Assembly (NCBI RefSeq): GCF_022919575.1 | Contig: NZ_CP095071.1 | Coordinates: 1,054,001 to 1,118,000 of the forward strand | Reading direction: 5' to 3' | DNA: 64,000 bases | From: Gracilibacillus salinarum | Lineage (GTDB): Bacteria; Bacillota; Bacilli; Bacillales; Amphibacillaceae | Part shown: one piece after another, positions 17,143 through 26,310 of the stretch | How positions within the stretch are numbered: position 1 is the stretch's first letter | Layout of the letters: each line of letters starts with the position of its first letter | The notes under the pieces: generated by a model | What the model was told of the DNA's origin: nothing | What the model saw: only the letters and a program-made list of their open reading frames with translations | Databases searched by the model: none | Translations under genes and position numbers: made by a program

Positions 17143-18414
17143 CTAAAAGCGAATTAAGAAATATTTCTTTTTACCTCGTCTGATAATCGTAAATTTATCT
17201 TCAATACGATCTTGCTCTGTTAATTGGTGCGTCAATTCCTGATTACGGATACCATTGATGTAGATCGCTCCATTGTTTATATCTTCACGAGCCTGACGCT
17301 TGGATGAAGATATACCTGCTTCTACTAAGAGCTCGATTAGAGCAATCTCTTTATTTTCAATCGCAACGGATGGCACATCTTTAAAGCCTTGTTCAATTTC
17401 AGCTGCATTTAAACTGCTTAGTTCTCCACTGAATAGTGCTTCTGTAATTTTTTGTGCTTGCTTCAAGGCATCTTCACCGTGAATCAATTTAGTCATTTCT
17501 TCTGCTAAACGTTTATGCGGAATACGCTTTTCAGGTGCATTTGCTAATTCTTTCTCTAATGCTTCTATCTCGTCAAAGTCAATAAATGTGAAGTATTTGA
17601 TAAATCGAAGAACGTCACGATCATCGGTATTAATCCAAAACTGGTAGAATTCGTACGGTGTTGTTTTCTCAGGATCTAGCCAAACTGCTCCACCTGCTGT
17701 CTTACCAAATTTCGTCCCATCACTTTTCGTAATTAACGGCACTGTCAGTCCGTATACTTCCGCCTCTTCCTCACTTTGCTCAAATCGTTTACGACGAATT
17801 AATTCCATTCCCGCAGTAATATTACCCCATTGATCACTGCCACCAAGTTGTAATGTACAATTTTCTTTTTCGTATAAATTCAAGAAGTCAATCGATTGCA
17901 GCATCATGTAACTGAACTCTGTAAAAGAAATACCGTTCTCCAAACGGGACTCAACGGAATCTTTTGCCAGCATGTAATTAATGCTGAAATGCTTCCCGAT
18001 ATCTCTCAAGAATTCAATGATCGTCATCGTCGACAGCCATTCATGATTATTACGGGCAACCGCACTGTTTTCACCCTGATCGAAATTCAATATGCCTGCT
18101 AGTTGGTCTTTGATTTTATCACTAAAGCCTTTCACCACTTCAGGACTGTTTAACGAACGTTCTGTTGAACGACCACTTGGATCACCGATAAGACCTGTAC
18201 CTCCACCAATTAAAGCAATAGGTCTGTGACCTGCTTTTTGAAATCTTTTTAACATTAATACCGGTACTAGATGACCAATATGCAAGCTGTCAGCTGTCGG
18301 ATCAAAGCCTGCGTACAGCGTTACAATATTATTCTCTAAATGCTTGCGCAATCCTTCGTCATCAGTTGTTTGCTGAATTAAATCCCGTTTAGCCAATTCG
18401 TCTAAAATATGCAT
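17143..18414 (-). CDS. tyrS: tyrosyl-tRNA synthetase
   Basis: 423 residues from ATG 18414, selected because AAGGAGTGG lies 6 bases upstream; an in-frame codon at 18438 is too far upstream. Class I aminoacyl-tRNA synthetase: HIGH motif (LHIGHLVPVL, ~45), tyrosine-site YMMLQS and GGSDQWGN (~175-195), KMSKS-type KFGKT (~230), and a C-terminal S4 RNA-binding domain (~355-420). It attaches Tyr to tRNA-Tyr in the cytoplasm. Expression is governed by the T-box leader immediately upstream. Confidence 0.97.
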   Translation of the reverse strand: MHILDELAKRDLIQQTTDDEGLRKHLENNIVTLYAGFDPTADSLHIGHLVPVLMLKRFQKAGHRPIALIGGGTGLIGDPSGRSTERSLNSPEVVKGFSDKIKDQLAGILNFDQGENSAVARNNHEWLSTMTIIEFLRDIGKHFSINYMLAKDSVESRLENGISFTEFSYMMLQSIDFLNLYEKENCTLQLGGSDQWGNITAGMELIRRKRFEQSEEEAEVYGLTVPLITKSDGTKFGKTAGGAVWLDPEKTTPYEFYQFWINTDDRDVLRFIKYFTFIDFDEIEALEKELANAPEKRIPHKRLAEEMTKLIHGEDALKQAQKITEALFSGELSSLNAAEIEQGFKDVPSVAIENKEIALIELLVEAGISSSKRQAREDINNGAIYINGIRNQELTHQLTEQDRIEDKFTIIRRGKKKYFLIRF

Positions 18415-18429
18415 GCTTTCCACTCCTTT

Positions 18430-18660
18430 TCTACACAATAAAAAAACTCCTCCCTAAATAAGGGACGAGTTAAATCGCGGTACCACCCTCGTTACAGCTC
18501 GATTAGAACTGTCACTCAAGGAATTAACGACATAGACCTGCCGTCTTCATTCAACATGAAGAAACTCCGGAACGTAATTCGCCAGACAGATTATTTACTG
18601 ACTCGCACCAACCGTCAGCTCGCTGATAAAGGGAATCTTCTGCTACTTCAAACCATCATC
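18430..18660 (-). promoter_or_regulatory. tyrosine T-box riboswitch of tyrS
   Basis: The minus strand carries the T-box core GGGTGGTACCGCG (about 18490-18478), then a terminator hairpin (AACTCGTCCCTTA / TAGGGAGGAGTT) ending in TTTTTTTATT. Stem I lies upstream with a GGTTGGTGCGAG element. A Tyr codon UAC (18576-18574, in GAATTACGTTCC) sits where the specifier is expected. Uncharged tRNA-Tyr should stabilise the antiterminator and allow tyrS transcription. Confidence 0.92.
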
Positions 18661-18755
18661 ATTTTTGTTATGTTTCATTGTTATTACATTAATAGCATAA
18701 ACAATTGAAAAATGCAATATTTTTTCAACTTTTAAGTAAATTGGATTGACGGCTG

Positions 18756-18764
18756 TGCTATAAT
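18756..18764 (+). promoter_or_regulatory. extended -10 promoter of the PBP gene
   Basis: TGCTATAAT, an extended -10 (TGN then TATAAT), 31 bp before ATG 18795. No good -35 is seen at the right distance. Confidence 0.6.
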
Positions 18765-18794
18765 ATATAGTGGAATATTTAGGGGGATATACGA

Positions 18795-21770
18795 ATGAAT
18801 GCAAAGAATGCAAAAGAATTTTTTCAAAAAACATGGCAGTCGTTTAAAGAATTATGGAATAAACAAGTAATTCAACGTACATCTAGAATCAGTTACCATA
18901 TTATATGGAATATCATATTATTTTTTATCGCAATTGCGCTGGTTGGCGGCTTTTTTGTCGCGGGGCTTGGTGCAGGATATTTCGCTTCCCTGGTGGATGA
19001 TGAAAAGATCCAAAGTGAGGAAGAAATGGCAAGCGCTATCTATAATTATGCAGAAACATCTGAATTATACTTTGCCAATGATGTGTTTCTGTCTGAAGTC
19101 AGTGCAGACCTGCTCCGTGATGAAACTACATTGGACCATGTAAGTACATACGTGCAAAATGCGGTAATCGCAACAGAAGATGAATATTTTAACACGCATA
19201 ACGGCATCGTTCCAAAAGCAGTGTTACGGGCAGTTTTTCAGGAAGTGACAAATGCTTCCGTACAATCAGGTGGTAGTACCTTGACACAACAAATTATCAA
19301 AAATCAAATTCTTACAAATGAAGTATCCTTTGAACGTAAAGCTAAAGAAATGCTACTAGCGATGCGCTTGGAATTATTCTTTGAAAAGGATGAAATATTG
19401 GAAGCATATTTAAATATCGTACCATTTGGACGTAATGCTTCCGGTCAAAATATTGCAGGTATTCAGACTGCTGCAGATGGTATTTTTGGCGTTAATGCTG
19501 ATGAATTAAACTTGCCGCAAGCTGCATTTATCGCTGGGTTACCTCAAAGTCCATCCTACTACACCCCCTTCATTAATGGTGGTGGTCTCAAAAATGAAGA
19601 AGGATTAGAACCAGGTCTAACTCGTATGAAATCCGTACTTAGCAGAATGTTAGAAGCAGGTTACATTAATCAGGATGAGTACCAGAAAGCATTGGAATAT
19701 GACATTGTTGCAGATTTCAAACAGCCGGAAGAGTCACAGTCTGAGAAATACCCTTATTTAATGCAAGAGATCCAAAAGCGGGCAATTGATAAATTAGTAT
19801 ATGTACTCGCTGAGCAAGACGGCTATACAAAAGAAGAAATAGATACAAGTGAAACATTGAAAGAAGAATACGAGATAAAAGCATCGAGAGAAATCAGCAG
19901 CAACGGCTATAAAATTCATTCCACAATTGATAAGGATATCTATGATGCCTTTCAGAAGGTTGCAGCAGAATATAACAACTACGGACAGGATAAGCTGGCA
20001 CGTAATGAGAAAACAAACAAGGCAATTATGGTAGAAGACCCGGAAACTGGAGAGATGGTACAGCTAGGTAAACAACCAGTTCAGGTTGGTAGTGTATTAA
20101 TTGAAAACAGCACAGGTAAAATTATCAGTTTCGTTGGTGGTCGTGATTTTGATACTTCTCAAAAAAACCATGCCACAAGTGTTAACAGACAAAATGGTAG
20201 TACCATGAAACCGTTAGTGGCTTATGCACCGGCAATGGAATGGGGAGTTGTACAGCCTGGATCGATTATTGCGGATGCAGCATGGGCTTATCCTGGAGGG
20301 TACTCTCCAGGAAACTATTCAGGTCGCTTTTATGGACTGACTTCAGTAAGAGAAGCTTTATACCGCTCACACAATGCAACTGCGGTAAAAGTTTACAGTC
20401 AAATCCTAAATCAGAATCCTGTCGAGCAATTTCTATCGAAAATGGGCTTCTCATCTCTCGTAGAAGGAGATGAAGAATATAGATCCATAGTACTCGGCGG
20501 AATCACAAATGGTGTAACCGTCGAGGAAAATACAAATGCTTATGCTACATTTGGTAACATGGGCTCTTTCGTAGAAGATTATATGATTGAAAAAATCGAA
20601 ACAAAAGAAGGCGAAGTGGTTTATCAGCATGAGAGTGAAAAAACAGAAGTATTCAGCCCGCAAACAAGCTATTTAATGCTTGATATGATGCGCGATGTAC
20701 TAACACGTGGTACCGGTACTGCCGGAAGAGCTAATCTTACGAATAAGAGCGTAGACTGGGCAGGCAAAACAGGTACAACCAACAGCTTCAAGGACACTTG
20801 GTTTATTGCAACCAATCCGAATGTTACGTTAGGAAGCTGGATGGGCTATGACTATAATCAACAATTAGACAAAGGATACAGTAGTCGAAACAATACATTC
20901 TGGGCAAAATTAGTAAATGCAGCAACAGAAATCCGTCCTGAACTGATGGCACCATCAAATAAATTTGAAAGTCCCGGGGGTATAGTAACACGTTCGTATT
21001 GTGCTGTATCAGGGTTACTGCCTTCTGAAGAATGCGGTAAGCTTGGCTTAGTCAACACAGATATTTATAATGCGAATTTCGTTCCTACTAAGAAAGACTA
21101 TAGTCTGATTCAGGATTCTTACGCAACGATCGATGACGAAGTTGTGTTAGCAGGTGAAAAAACACCAGATGAATTTTCTGATGGAAATGGCTTTAGTTTC
21201 AATCCTGATTGGCTAAAGGATATGGGCTATACCAAACTAAGCAATATCAAACAATTAACGGCTGGAAAAGGCGGCGCTTGGGAAAAAATTAAATATCCTA
21301 ATGAACAAGAAGTGTCAAATGACGGAAAAGCACCAAGTGCACCTGGTGGATTGAAATTAAATAAGCAGAAATTGTCATGGAGCAAATCGAACAGTTCTGA
21401 TGTAGTTGGTTACCGAATTTACCAGGCAAGTAATCCAGATGACAAAAATTTCAAACGAATCGGTTCCACTACAGAAACTTCATTCACTATTCCAAGCAGT
21501 AAAGCTGTTTATCAGATTCGCGCTGTCGATTATTACGGTCAGGAATCCTCAGGAAGTAATGTAGTCGTACAAGGTGATTTCTCTGAACCTGAACCAGAGC
21601 AAAAAGAAGACAATAAAGAGCAGCCAAACAATAACAATAATGGCAATAAAGAGCAGGAATCGGAGCAAAATAATCAAAACCAGGAACAAAACGATAATGA
21701 GCAAACGGAAGAACAACAACCAAATGAGCAAACTCCAGACACGCAACAAGACAATCAAGATAGCCAATAA
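18795..21770 (+). CDS. class A penicillin-binding protein (PBP1A type) with FN3 domain
   Basis: 991 residues. Short cytoplasmic tail, one membrane helix (~36-63), GT51 transglycosylase with catalytic Glu128 in ATEDEYFNTHNG and GGSTLTQQ (159-166). Penicillin-binding transpeptidase: SxxK Ser469-Lys472 (STMK), SxN 525-527 (SHN), KTG 658-660. A fibronectin III domain follows at ~838-925, then a ~65-residue tail almost purely Glu, Gln, Asn and Asp. It polymerises and cross-links peptidoglycan at the outer face of the membrane. GGGGGATA precedes the ATG. Single-gene unit, divergent from tyrS, with its own strong terminator. Confidence 0.95.
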   Translation: MNAKNAKEFFQKTWQSFKELWNKQVIQRTSRISYHIIWNIILFFIAIALVGGFFVAGLGAGYFASLVDDEKIQSEEEMASAIYNYAETSELYFANDVFLSEVSADLLRDETTLDHVSTYVQNAVIATEDEYFNTHNGIVPKAVLRAVFQEVTNASVQSGGSTLTQQIIKNQILTNEVSFERKAKEMLLAMRLELFFEKDEILEAYLNIVPFGRNASGQNIAGIQTAADGIFGVNADELNLPQAAFIAGLPQSPSYYTPFINGGGLKNEEGLEPGLTRMKSVLSRMLEAGYINQDEYQKALEYDIVADFKQPEESQSEKYPYLMQEIQKRAIDKLVYVLAEQDGYTKEEIDTSETLKEEYEIKASREISSNGYKIHSTIDKDIYDAFQKVAAEYNNYGQDKLARNEKTNKAIMVEDPETGEMVQLGKQPVQVGSVLIENSTGKIISFVGGRDFDTSQKNHATSVNRQNGSTMKPLVAYAPAMEWGVVQPGSIIADAAWAYPGGYSPGNYSGRFYGLTSVREALYRSHNATAVKVYSQILNQNPVEQFLSKMGFSSLVEGDEEYRSIVLGGITNGVTVEENTNAYATFGNMGSFVEDYMIEKIETKEGEVVYQHESEKTEVFSPQTSYLMLDMMRDVLTRGTGTAGRANLTNKSVDWAGKTGTTNSFKDTWFIATNPNVTLGSWMGYDYNQQLDKGYSSRNNTFWAKLVNAATEIRPELMAPSNKFESPGGIVTRSYCAVSGLLPSEECGKLGLVNTDIYNANFVPTKKDYSLIQDSYATIDDEVVLAGEKTPDEFSDGNGFSFNPDWLKDMGYTKLSNIKQLTAGKGGAWEKIKYPNEQEVSNDGKAPSAPGGLKLNKQKLSWSKSNSSDVVGYRIYQASNPDDKNFKRIGSTTETSFTIPSSKAVYQIRAVDYYGQESSGSNVVVQGDFSEPEPEQKEDNKEQPNNNNNGNKEQESEQNNQNQEQNDNEQTEEQQPNEQTPDTQQDNQDSQ

Positions 21771-21773
21771 ACG

Positions 21774-21815
21774 GAAAAACTCTTATCATCTCAATGAGAT
21801 GATAAGAGTTTTTTA
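21774..21815 (+). terminator. terminator of the PBP gene
   Basis: AAAACTCTTATCATCT/AGATGATAAGAGTTTT stem with a short CAATG loop, then TTATTT. Confidence 0.92.
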
Positions 21816-21886
21816 TTTATCAGTACAGAAAATATATAAGTACAGCAATAGAAGTAATCATGCTGAACATGAAAATGGGTTCTTAT

Positions 21887-21924
21887 CAATATGGACGCTT
21901 AGCTAACATAATTCATATTATAAA
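21887..21924. repeat. remnant end of dispersed repeat A
   Basis: The segment CAATATGGACGCTTAGCTAACATAATTCATATTATA, given here only by its span, closely matches the right end of copy 3 (28511-28557). Nothing of the rest of the element is visible. Confidence 0.6.
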
Positions 21925-21951
21925 TAGTTGTATTTCATTTATTTCAATGAG

Positions 21952-21980
21952 GACCGGGCGGGTTATGCCCGTTTTTTTCT
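21952..21980 (+). terminator. orphan terminator-like hairpin
   Basis: CGGGC-GGGTTAT-GCCCG followed by seven T. The PBP gene already has a terminator 140 bp upstream and no gene lies between. Confidence 0.7.
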
Positions 21981-22071
21981 AACATCATACTATCCCCTTC
22001 TTCTCACTATTCATAAATAGAATATTACGTTATAATGGTAAAAATAGGCTCTTGAAAGGATGATCGAATTT

Positions 22072-22692
22072 GTGAAACATACGAAAAACTATCAATCCAT
22101 CAAGAAACATAGTCGCCATACTCCTATTCACATAGAAGGTCCTGTTTCAAAAAATAAGATAGCTGCCTTACAATTTCACCACGAACTTACTTCTTTCAGG
22201 CCACCTTCAGAGCAATGGAGAGCATTACAGGAAATTGCAGAGCTGCCTGAAGCAAGAATTATCATTGCTACCGTACAAGATCAAATTATCGGGTATGTCA
22301 CCTTCTTGCATCCTGATCCAATAGAAAGATGGGCTAAATATCCATACCCAGATATGTTAGAGCTTGGAGCAATAGAAATTGCGCCTGCATACAGAGGAAA
22401 TAAGTTAGGTTCTCTTTTGATTGAAACATCAATGAAAGACGAACATATGGAGAATTACATTATTCTATCTACTGAGTATTACTGGCATTGGGATTTAAAT
22501 GAAACCACATTAAGTGTTTGGGATTACCGCAAAATTATGGAAAAAATGATGAAAGCCGGTGATTTGTATCCGGCACCTACCAATGAACCAGAAATCATGG
22601 CACATCCAGCCAATTGCTTAATGGTGCGGATCGGAAAGAATGTACCAAAAGAACATATAGAGCTTTTCGATAAATTAAGATTCCTTCAATAG
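22072..22692 (+). CDS. acuA: protein acetyltransferase AcuA (GNAT)
   Basis: 206 residues from GTG 22072. This start aligns the N-terminus (VKHTKNYQS) with B. subtilis AcuA and leaves an AAAGGATG ribosome site upstream; the ATG at 22060 has no room for one. GNAT fold with acetyl-CoA motif APAYRGNKLGSLL and the family-specific MENYIILSTEYYWHWDL block. In B. subtilis AcuA acetylates and inactivates acetyl-CoA synthetase AcsA. First gene of acuABC. The acsA gene, divergent from acuA in B. subtilis, is absent here; the upstream gene is the PBP. Confidence 0.95.
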   Translation: MKHTKNYQSIKKHSRHTPIHIEGPVSKNKIAALQFHHELTSFRPPSEQWRALQEIAELPEARIIIATVQDQIIGYVTFLHPDPIERWAKYPYPDMLELGAIEIAPAYRGNKLGSLLIETSMKDEHMENYIILSTEYYWHWDLNETTLSVWDYRKIMEKMMKAGDLYPAPTNEPEIMAHPANCLMVRIGKNVPKEHIELFDKLRFLQ

Positions 22693-22703
22693 GGAGTGAG
22701 TAC

Positions 22704-23354
22704 ATGCTTGTCAAAGATATTATGAAAGAAGACGTTATTACCTTAACTTCATCAGCTACAGTGCTGCATGCTTTGCAACTAATGAAAGAGCATAATATTC
22801 GCCACATCCCAGTAATAAACAATGAACGACATGTGATCGGAATCGTATCAGACCGGGATATTCGAGATGCCAGTCCATCAATACTCGAACCATCATTTGA
22901 AAAAGAATTACTAAAAAAACCGATTGCAGCAATTATGATAAATCCGGTCGTCACGATTCATCCTTATGAATTCTTTGAAGAAGTAGCAACCATCTTCTAT
23001 CAAAAAGAGTTTGCCTGTTTGCCTGTTGTTCAGAATAAGCAATTGGTAGGGATGGTCACAGAAAAGGATTTACTTTATGCATATATACAACTAACAGGTA
23101 CACATGCACCAAGCACTCAGTTAGAAATAAAAGTACCTGATCGTATTGGTGTCCTATCCGATGTGTGTCAATTTTTTTCAAGACGACAAATTAAAATTGT
23201 ATCCGTTTACAGCTATCCGGATCCAAAGCAGCAAAGCTATAAAGTATTAGTATTCCGTATTCAAACGATGAATCCCATTGTGGTTGTACGAGATTTTGAA
23301 TCGAGTGAATATGAAGTACTGTACCCGTACTGGGAGGATCAACATGAGCACTGA
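22704..23354 (+). CDS. acuB: AcuB, tandem CBS plus ACT domain protein
   Basis: 216 residues. Two CBS domains (residues ~1-60 with VKDIMKEDVITLTSSATV and IVSDRDIRD, and ~73-130 with IAAIMINPVVTIHPYEFFEEVA and MVTEKDLLYA) form a nucleotide-binding Bateman module. An ACT domain follows at ~139-212 (LEIKVPDRIGVLSDVCQFFS). AcuB belongs to the acetoin/acetate-utilisation operon and is thought to sense a small ligand; its exact role is unsettled. It follows acuA by 11 bp and overlaps acuC by 11 bp. Confidence 0.95.
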   Translation: MLVKDIMKEDVITLTSSATVLHALQLMKEHNIRHIPVINNERHVIGIVSDRDIRDASPSILEPSFEKELLKKPIAAIMINPVVTIHPYEFFEEVATIFYQKEFACLPVVQNKQLVGMVTEKDLLYAYIQLTGTHAPSTQLEIKVPDRIGVLSDVCQFFSRRQIKIVSVYSYPDPKQQSYKVLVFRIQTMNPIVVVRDFESSEYEVLYPYWEDQHEH

Positions 23355-24504
23355 TCGAACCGTTTTTATTTACACTGAAGACTTTCAACACTATTCATTT
23401 CATGAAGAGCATCCATTTAATCAAAAAAGATTACTGCTAACAATCGATTTATTAGAAATGATGCAAGCTCTGTCTGATGATCAAATAGTAACACCGTCAC
23501 GTGTGTCTGAATCGATTTTATCCACGATACATACAGATGATTACATTCAAGCTGTAAAACAGGCTAGCGGGTCTGAGATAGTTAACTTGGAGAAGTATGG
23601 TATCGGTACTAATGACACGCCATGTTTTTCAGGGATGTATGAGGCTGCATTAATGACGGTTTCCGGCTCAGTAGCAGCATGTCAACAAGTAGCTGATGGA
23701 GAAGCTTCCCATGCTCTTAATTTAGGAGGTGGACTTCATCATGGCTTCCCTTCTCGTGCTTCGGGCTTTTGTATCTTTAATGATATTGCCATAGCAATAA
23801 AATTTTTACGAGATCAATATGGATTGAAAGTATTGTATATTGATACCGATGCCCATCACGGAGATGGTGTACAGCATTGCTTTTACGATGACCCCAATGT
23901 CTGTACCGTCTCTTTTCATGAAACTGGTCGCTATTTGTATCCTGGTACAGGGAAAACAAGTGAAAGAGGAATTAAGCAAGGATTTGGATTCTGCTACAAT
24001 TTCCCACTGGATGCTTTTACTGAGGATGATTCTTTTCTCGAAGTATTTCGGACATCCATTGAAGTCATTACAGAAGATTTTCAGCCAGATATTATCGTGA
24101 GTCAGCATGGCGTTGATGCTCATTATTTAGACCCTTTAACACATCTTCACTGCACCGTGCATATCTTTGAGGAGATACCGCAGATTATTCATTCCCTTGC
24201 TCATCGGTTTACAGACGGAAAATGGGTGGCACTTGGTGGTGGCGGCTACGATATTTGGAGAGTTGTACCGCGAGCATGGGCTCAATTATGGCAGATTATG
24301 AATACAGATCATATTTTTCATGGATCTATTCCACAACAATGGCTTGATAATTGGCAACCGTCATCACCTGTTCCTTTGCCGCATTTCTGGCATGATACAA
24401 CTGAGCAGTACAAAGAAATCCCGAGACGCCTCGAGATTACCGAACAAAATCAAATCATGTATCAACAAGTTCTAAAATTTATCACAAATAAAAAGAAAGG
24501 ATGA
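23344..24504 (+). CDS. acuC: AcuC, class I/II histone-deacetylase-family deacetylase
   Basis: 386 residues from ATG 23344, close to the 387 of B. subtilis. GGGAGGATC precedes the ATG, which overlaps the acuB stop region. Zn-dependent deacetylase fold: DTDAHHGDGVQHCFYDD supplies the metal Asp and His; SQHGVDAHYLDPL and LGGGGYD are the other active-site loops. In B. subtilis AcuC removes the acetyl group put on AcsA by AcuA, reactivating acetate use. Last gene of the operon, followed by a terminator. Confidence 0.95.
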   Translation: MSTDRTVFIYTEDFQHYSFHEEHPFNQKRLLLTIDLLEMMQALSDDQIVTPSRVSESILSTIHTDDYIQAVKQASGSEIVNLEKYGIGTNDTPCFSGMYEAALMTVSGSVAACQQVADGEASHALNLGGGLHHGFPSRASGFCIFNDIAIAIKFLRDQYGLKVLYIDTDAHHGDGVQHCFYDDPNVCTVSFHETGRYLYPGTGKTSERGIKQGFGFCYNFPLDAFTEDDSFLEVFRTSIEVITEDFQPDIIVSQHGVDAHYLDPLTHLHCTVHIFEEIPQIIHSLAHRFTDGKWVALGGGGYDIWRVVPRAWAQLWQIMNTDHIFHGSIPQQWLDNWQPSSPVPLPHFWHDTTEQYKEIPRRLEITEQNQIMYQQVLKFITNKKKG

Positions 24505-24524
24505 GGCTTCATCCTTTCTTTCAC
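24494..24524 (+). terminator. acuABC terminator
   Basis: AAAGAAAGGATGA/TCATCCTTTCTTT stem overlapping the acuC stop region; serves the + strand. Confidence 0.85.
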
Positions 24525-24640
24525 TAGCTAACTTGTGAAATTTAGAACAACAAGATTACATTTCCATCCAGGTAACTTTCCACATTGTATGTATAAAGAT
24601 ACTAAATATTAGAGCGTTATCCCATAATGGCAGACTGCCG

Positions 24641-25414
24641 TTAATTCGCTTGTTCCGAATCCAATATGACGATCTCAACCCGGCGATTAATGCTCCACCC
24701 TTCCGGACTATCATTAGCTGCCACCGGTCTGGTATCTCCAAACCCAGCTGCAATGAAACGTGATTCATTAAAATCTCCAGTTTGCAGGATATACCGGATA
24801 ACACTGCTTGCTCTCGCACCTGACAATTCCCAATTTGAAGGATAACGATAACTCGAAATTGGTCGATCGTCGGTATGTCCCTCGACTCTTACTTCGTTCG
24901 GAATATTAGAAAGCAATTTACTAACTTTATTTAAAAAAGGTTTGGCAGGATCTAGTATATCTGCTTCACCGGACAAAAACAGCACACTTTCTTGTAAAAC
25001 TAATACGACGCCTTGATCCGTTCTAGTTGCTGAAATAACGTTATTCAAGTCATTCTTGTTTAGATAGTTTTCAACTTCGGCAAGTAATTCATCCAATTCA
25101 TCCGTATCTGGTACTTCTTCTGTGTTGGTAACGGCATCGCTTGCTTCTGAATCGAACGCTTCTGTTTTCATAAACTCTTCACTGTTTACTTTTGTGTTTT
25201 CAGAGGGAAATTGTTCCTCCATTACAGAAGGCATCGCTTCAAAGATTGTTTCACTTCGAAATGCCTCGGCAATTGCCTTGAACTTCTCTACATCTATTTG
25301 GGACATCGAGAATAACAAAACAAAGAAAACTAATATCAATGTCACCATATCAGAATATGTGACCATCCATTTCGGTGCACCCTTTTTCTCACGACGATTC
25401 ATTCTACGCTTCAT
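24641..25414 (-). CDS. motS: flagellar stator protein MotS (Na+-driven, MotB family)
   Basis: 257 residues. An N-terminal plug and single membrane helix (GAPKWMVTYSDMVTLILVFF) hold the ion-binding Asp22. After a flexible acidic linker (~60-115) comes the OmpA-like peptidoglycan-binding domain (~120-255), with VEGHTDDRPI and NWELSGARASSV. MotS with MotP forms a stator; in B. subtilis and alkaliphiles MotPS is Na+-coupled. Its start overlaps the motP stop by 11 bp, so the two are cotranslated. Location next to ccpA supports MotPS rather than MotAB. Confidence 0.93.
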   Translation of the reverse strand: MKRRMNRREKKGAPKWMVTYSDMVTLILVFFVLLFSMSQIDVEKFKAIAEAFRSETIFEAMPSVMEEQFPSENTKVNSEEFMKTEAFDSEASDAVTNTEEVPDTDELDELLAEVENYLNKNDLNNVISATRTDQGVVLVLQESVLFLSGEADILDPAKPFLNKVSKLLSNIPNEVRVEGHTDDRPISSYRYPSNWELSGARASSVIRYILQTGDFNESRFIAAGFGDTRPVAANDSPEGWSINRRVEIVILDSEQAN

Positions 25415-26228
25415 TAAAAGACTCCTCCGTAAAGGTCTCTTCTACTTCGGCGATTTTTTTATTCTTTTCTTTCTCAGATAAGAATGCACTTAATTTTTCT
25501 TTTAATATCCGAGGGTTCTGGCCCGATTGAACGCCAATTACCCCTTCGATAATGACTTGCTTCATAAAAATTTCTTCACTTGTTTTTGTTTCTAACTTAC
25601 CTGCCATTGGCATAAAAACCAAATTGGCCAATACAGAGCCATAGAAAGTAGTTAATAAAGCAACAGCCATGCTAGGTCCTAAAGTAGTCGGATCTTCTAA
25701 ATTCTGCAACATTAGAATCAAACCAATTAATGTCCCTACCATCCCCCATGCAGGTGCATATTCACCCGCTTTCTCAATGATTAATCGACCTCGGTAATGG
25801 CGATCCTCCATTGCATCTATCTCTGCGTTCATAATATCCGTAATAACCTCTGGTTCGATACCATCAATTGCAAGCAATACCCCTTTTCGAATGTAAGGGT
25901 CTTCTACTTCTTCTAATTCATTCTCTAACGCTAATAAACCTTCACGACGTGCTCTTTCCGATAATCGTTCGAATAATTCTATTAAATCAGTTAACTGATG
26001 TTGATTTCGTTTAAATACTTCTTGTATCACATGCTTAGTAGTTTTAATTTGATCAATATTGAAATTGACCAGTAAGGCAGCTACTAGCCCACCTATGACA
26101 ATTAATACTGATGAACCTTGGATAAAACCCGCAAATCCACCAACACCACCACTGCTTACTATTCCAAACATAATCATAATAAAACCTATCGTAATGCCGA
26201 TTGGAGTTAAAATATCTTTTTTACTCAT
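25404..26228 (-). CDS. motP: flagellar stator protein MotP (Na+-driven, MotA family)
   Basis: 274 residues with four membrane helices (~9-27, 33-55, ~155-180, ~188-210). The MotA/TolQ signature EKAGEYAPAWGMVGTLIGLILML is around 152-174 and the charged cytoplasmic loop (RNQHQLTDLIELFERLSERARREG) contacts the rotor. Its membrane partner is MotS. GGGAGAG precedes the ATG. Same order as in B. subtilis (ccpA, motP, motS), with a terminator between ccpA and motP. Confidence 0.93.
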   Translation of the reverse strand: MSKKDILTPIGITIGFIMIMFGIVSSGGVGGFAGFIQGSSVLIVIGGLVAALLVNFNIDQIKTTKHVIQEVFKRNQHQLTDLIELFERLSERARREGLLALENELEEVEDPYIRKGVLLAIDGIEPEVITDIMNAEIDAMEDRHYRGRLIIEKAGEYAPAWGMVGTLIGLILMLQNLEDPTTLGPSMAVALLTTFYGSVLANLVFMPMAGKLETKTSEEIFMKQVIIEGVIGVQSGQNPRILKEKLSAFLSEKEKNKKIAEVEETFTEESFNEA

Positions 26229-26267
26229 TTGATTTCTCTCCCTAGTGAAAAAGCTCTAATAAATTAA

Positions 26268-26303
26268 TAAAAACTAGGGTGTAACATGCACCCTAGTTTT
26301 TAT
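26268..26303 (-). terminator. ccpA terminator
   Basis: AAAAACTAGGGTG/CACCCTAGTTTTT perfect stem with TAACATG loop between ccpA and motP. Confidence 0.92.
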
Positions 26304-26310
26304 ATCGACA

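Noticed and set aside
24556..24819. 87-codon frame on the minus strand
   Set aside because: Overlaps the MotS OmpA domain in another frame and has no independent support.
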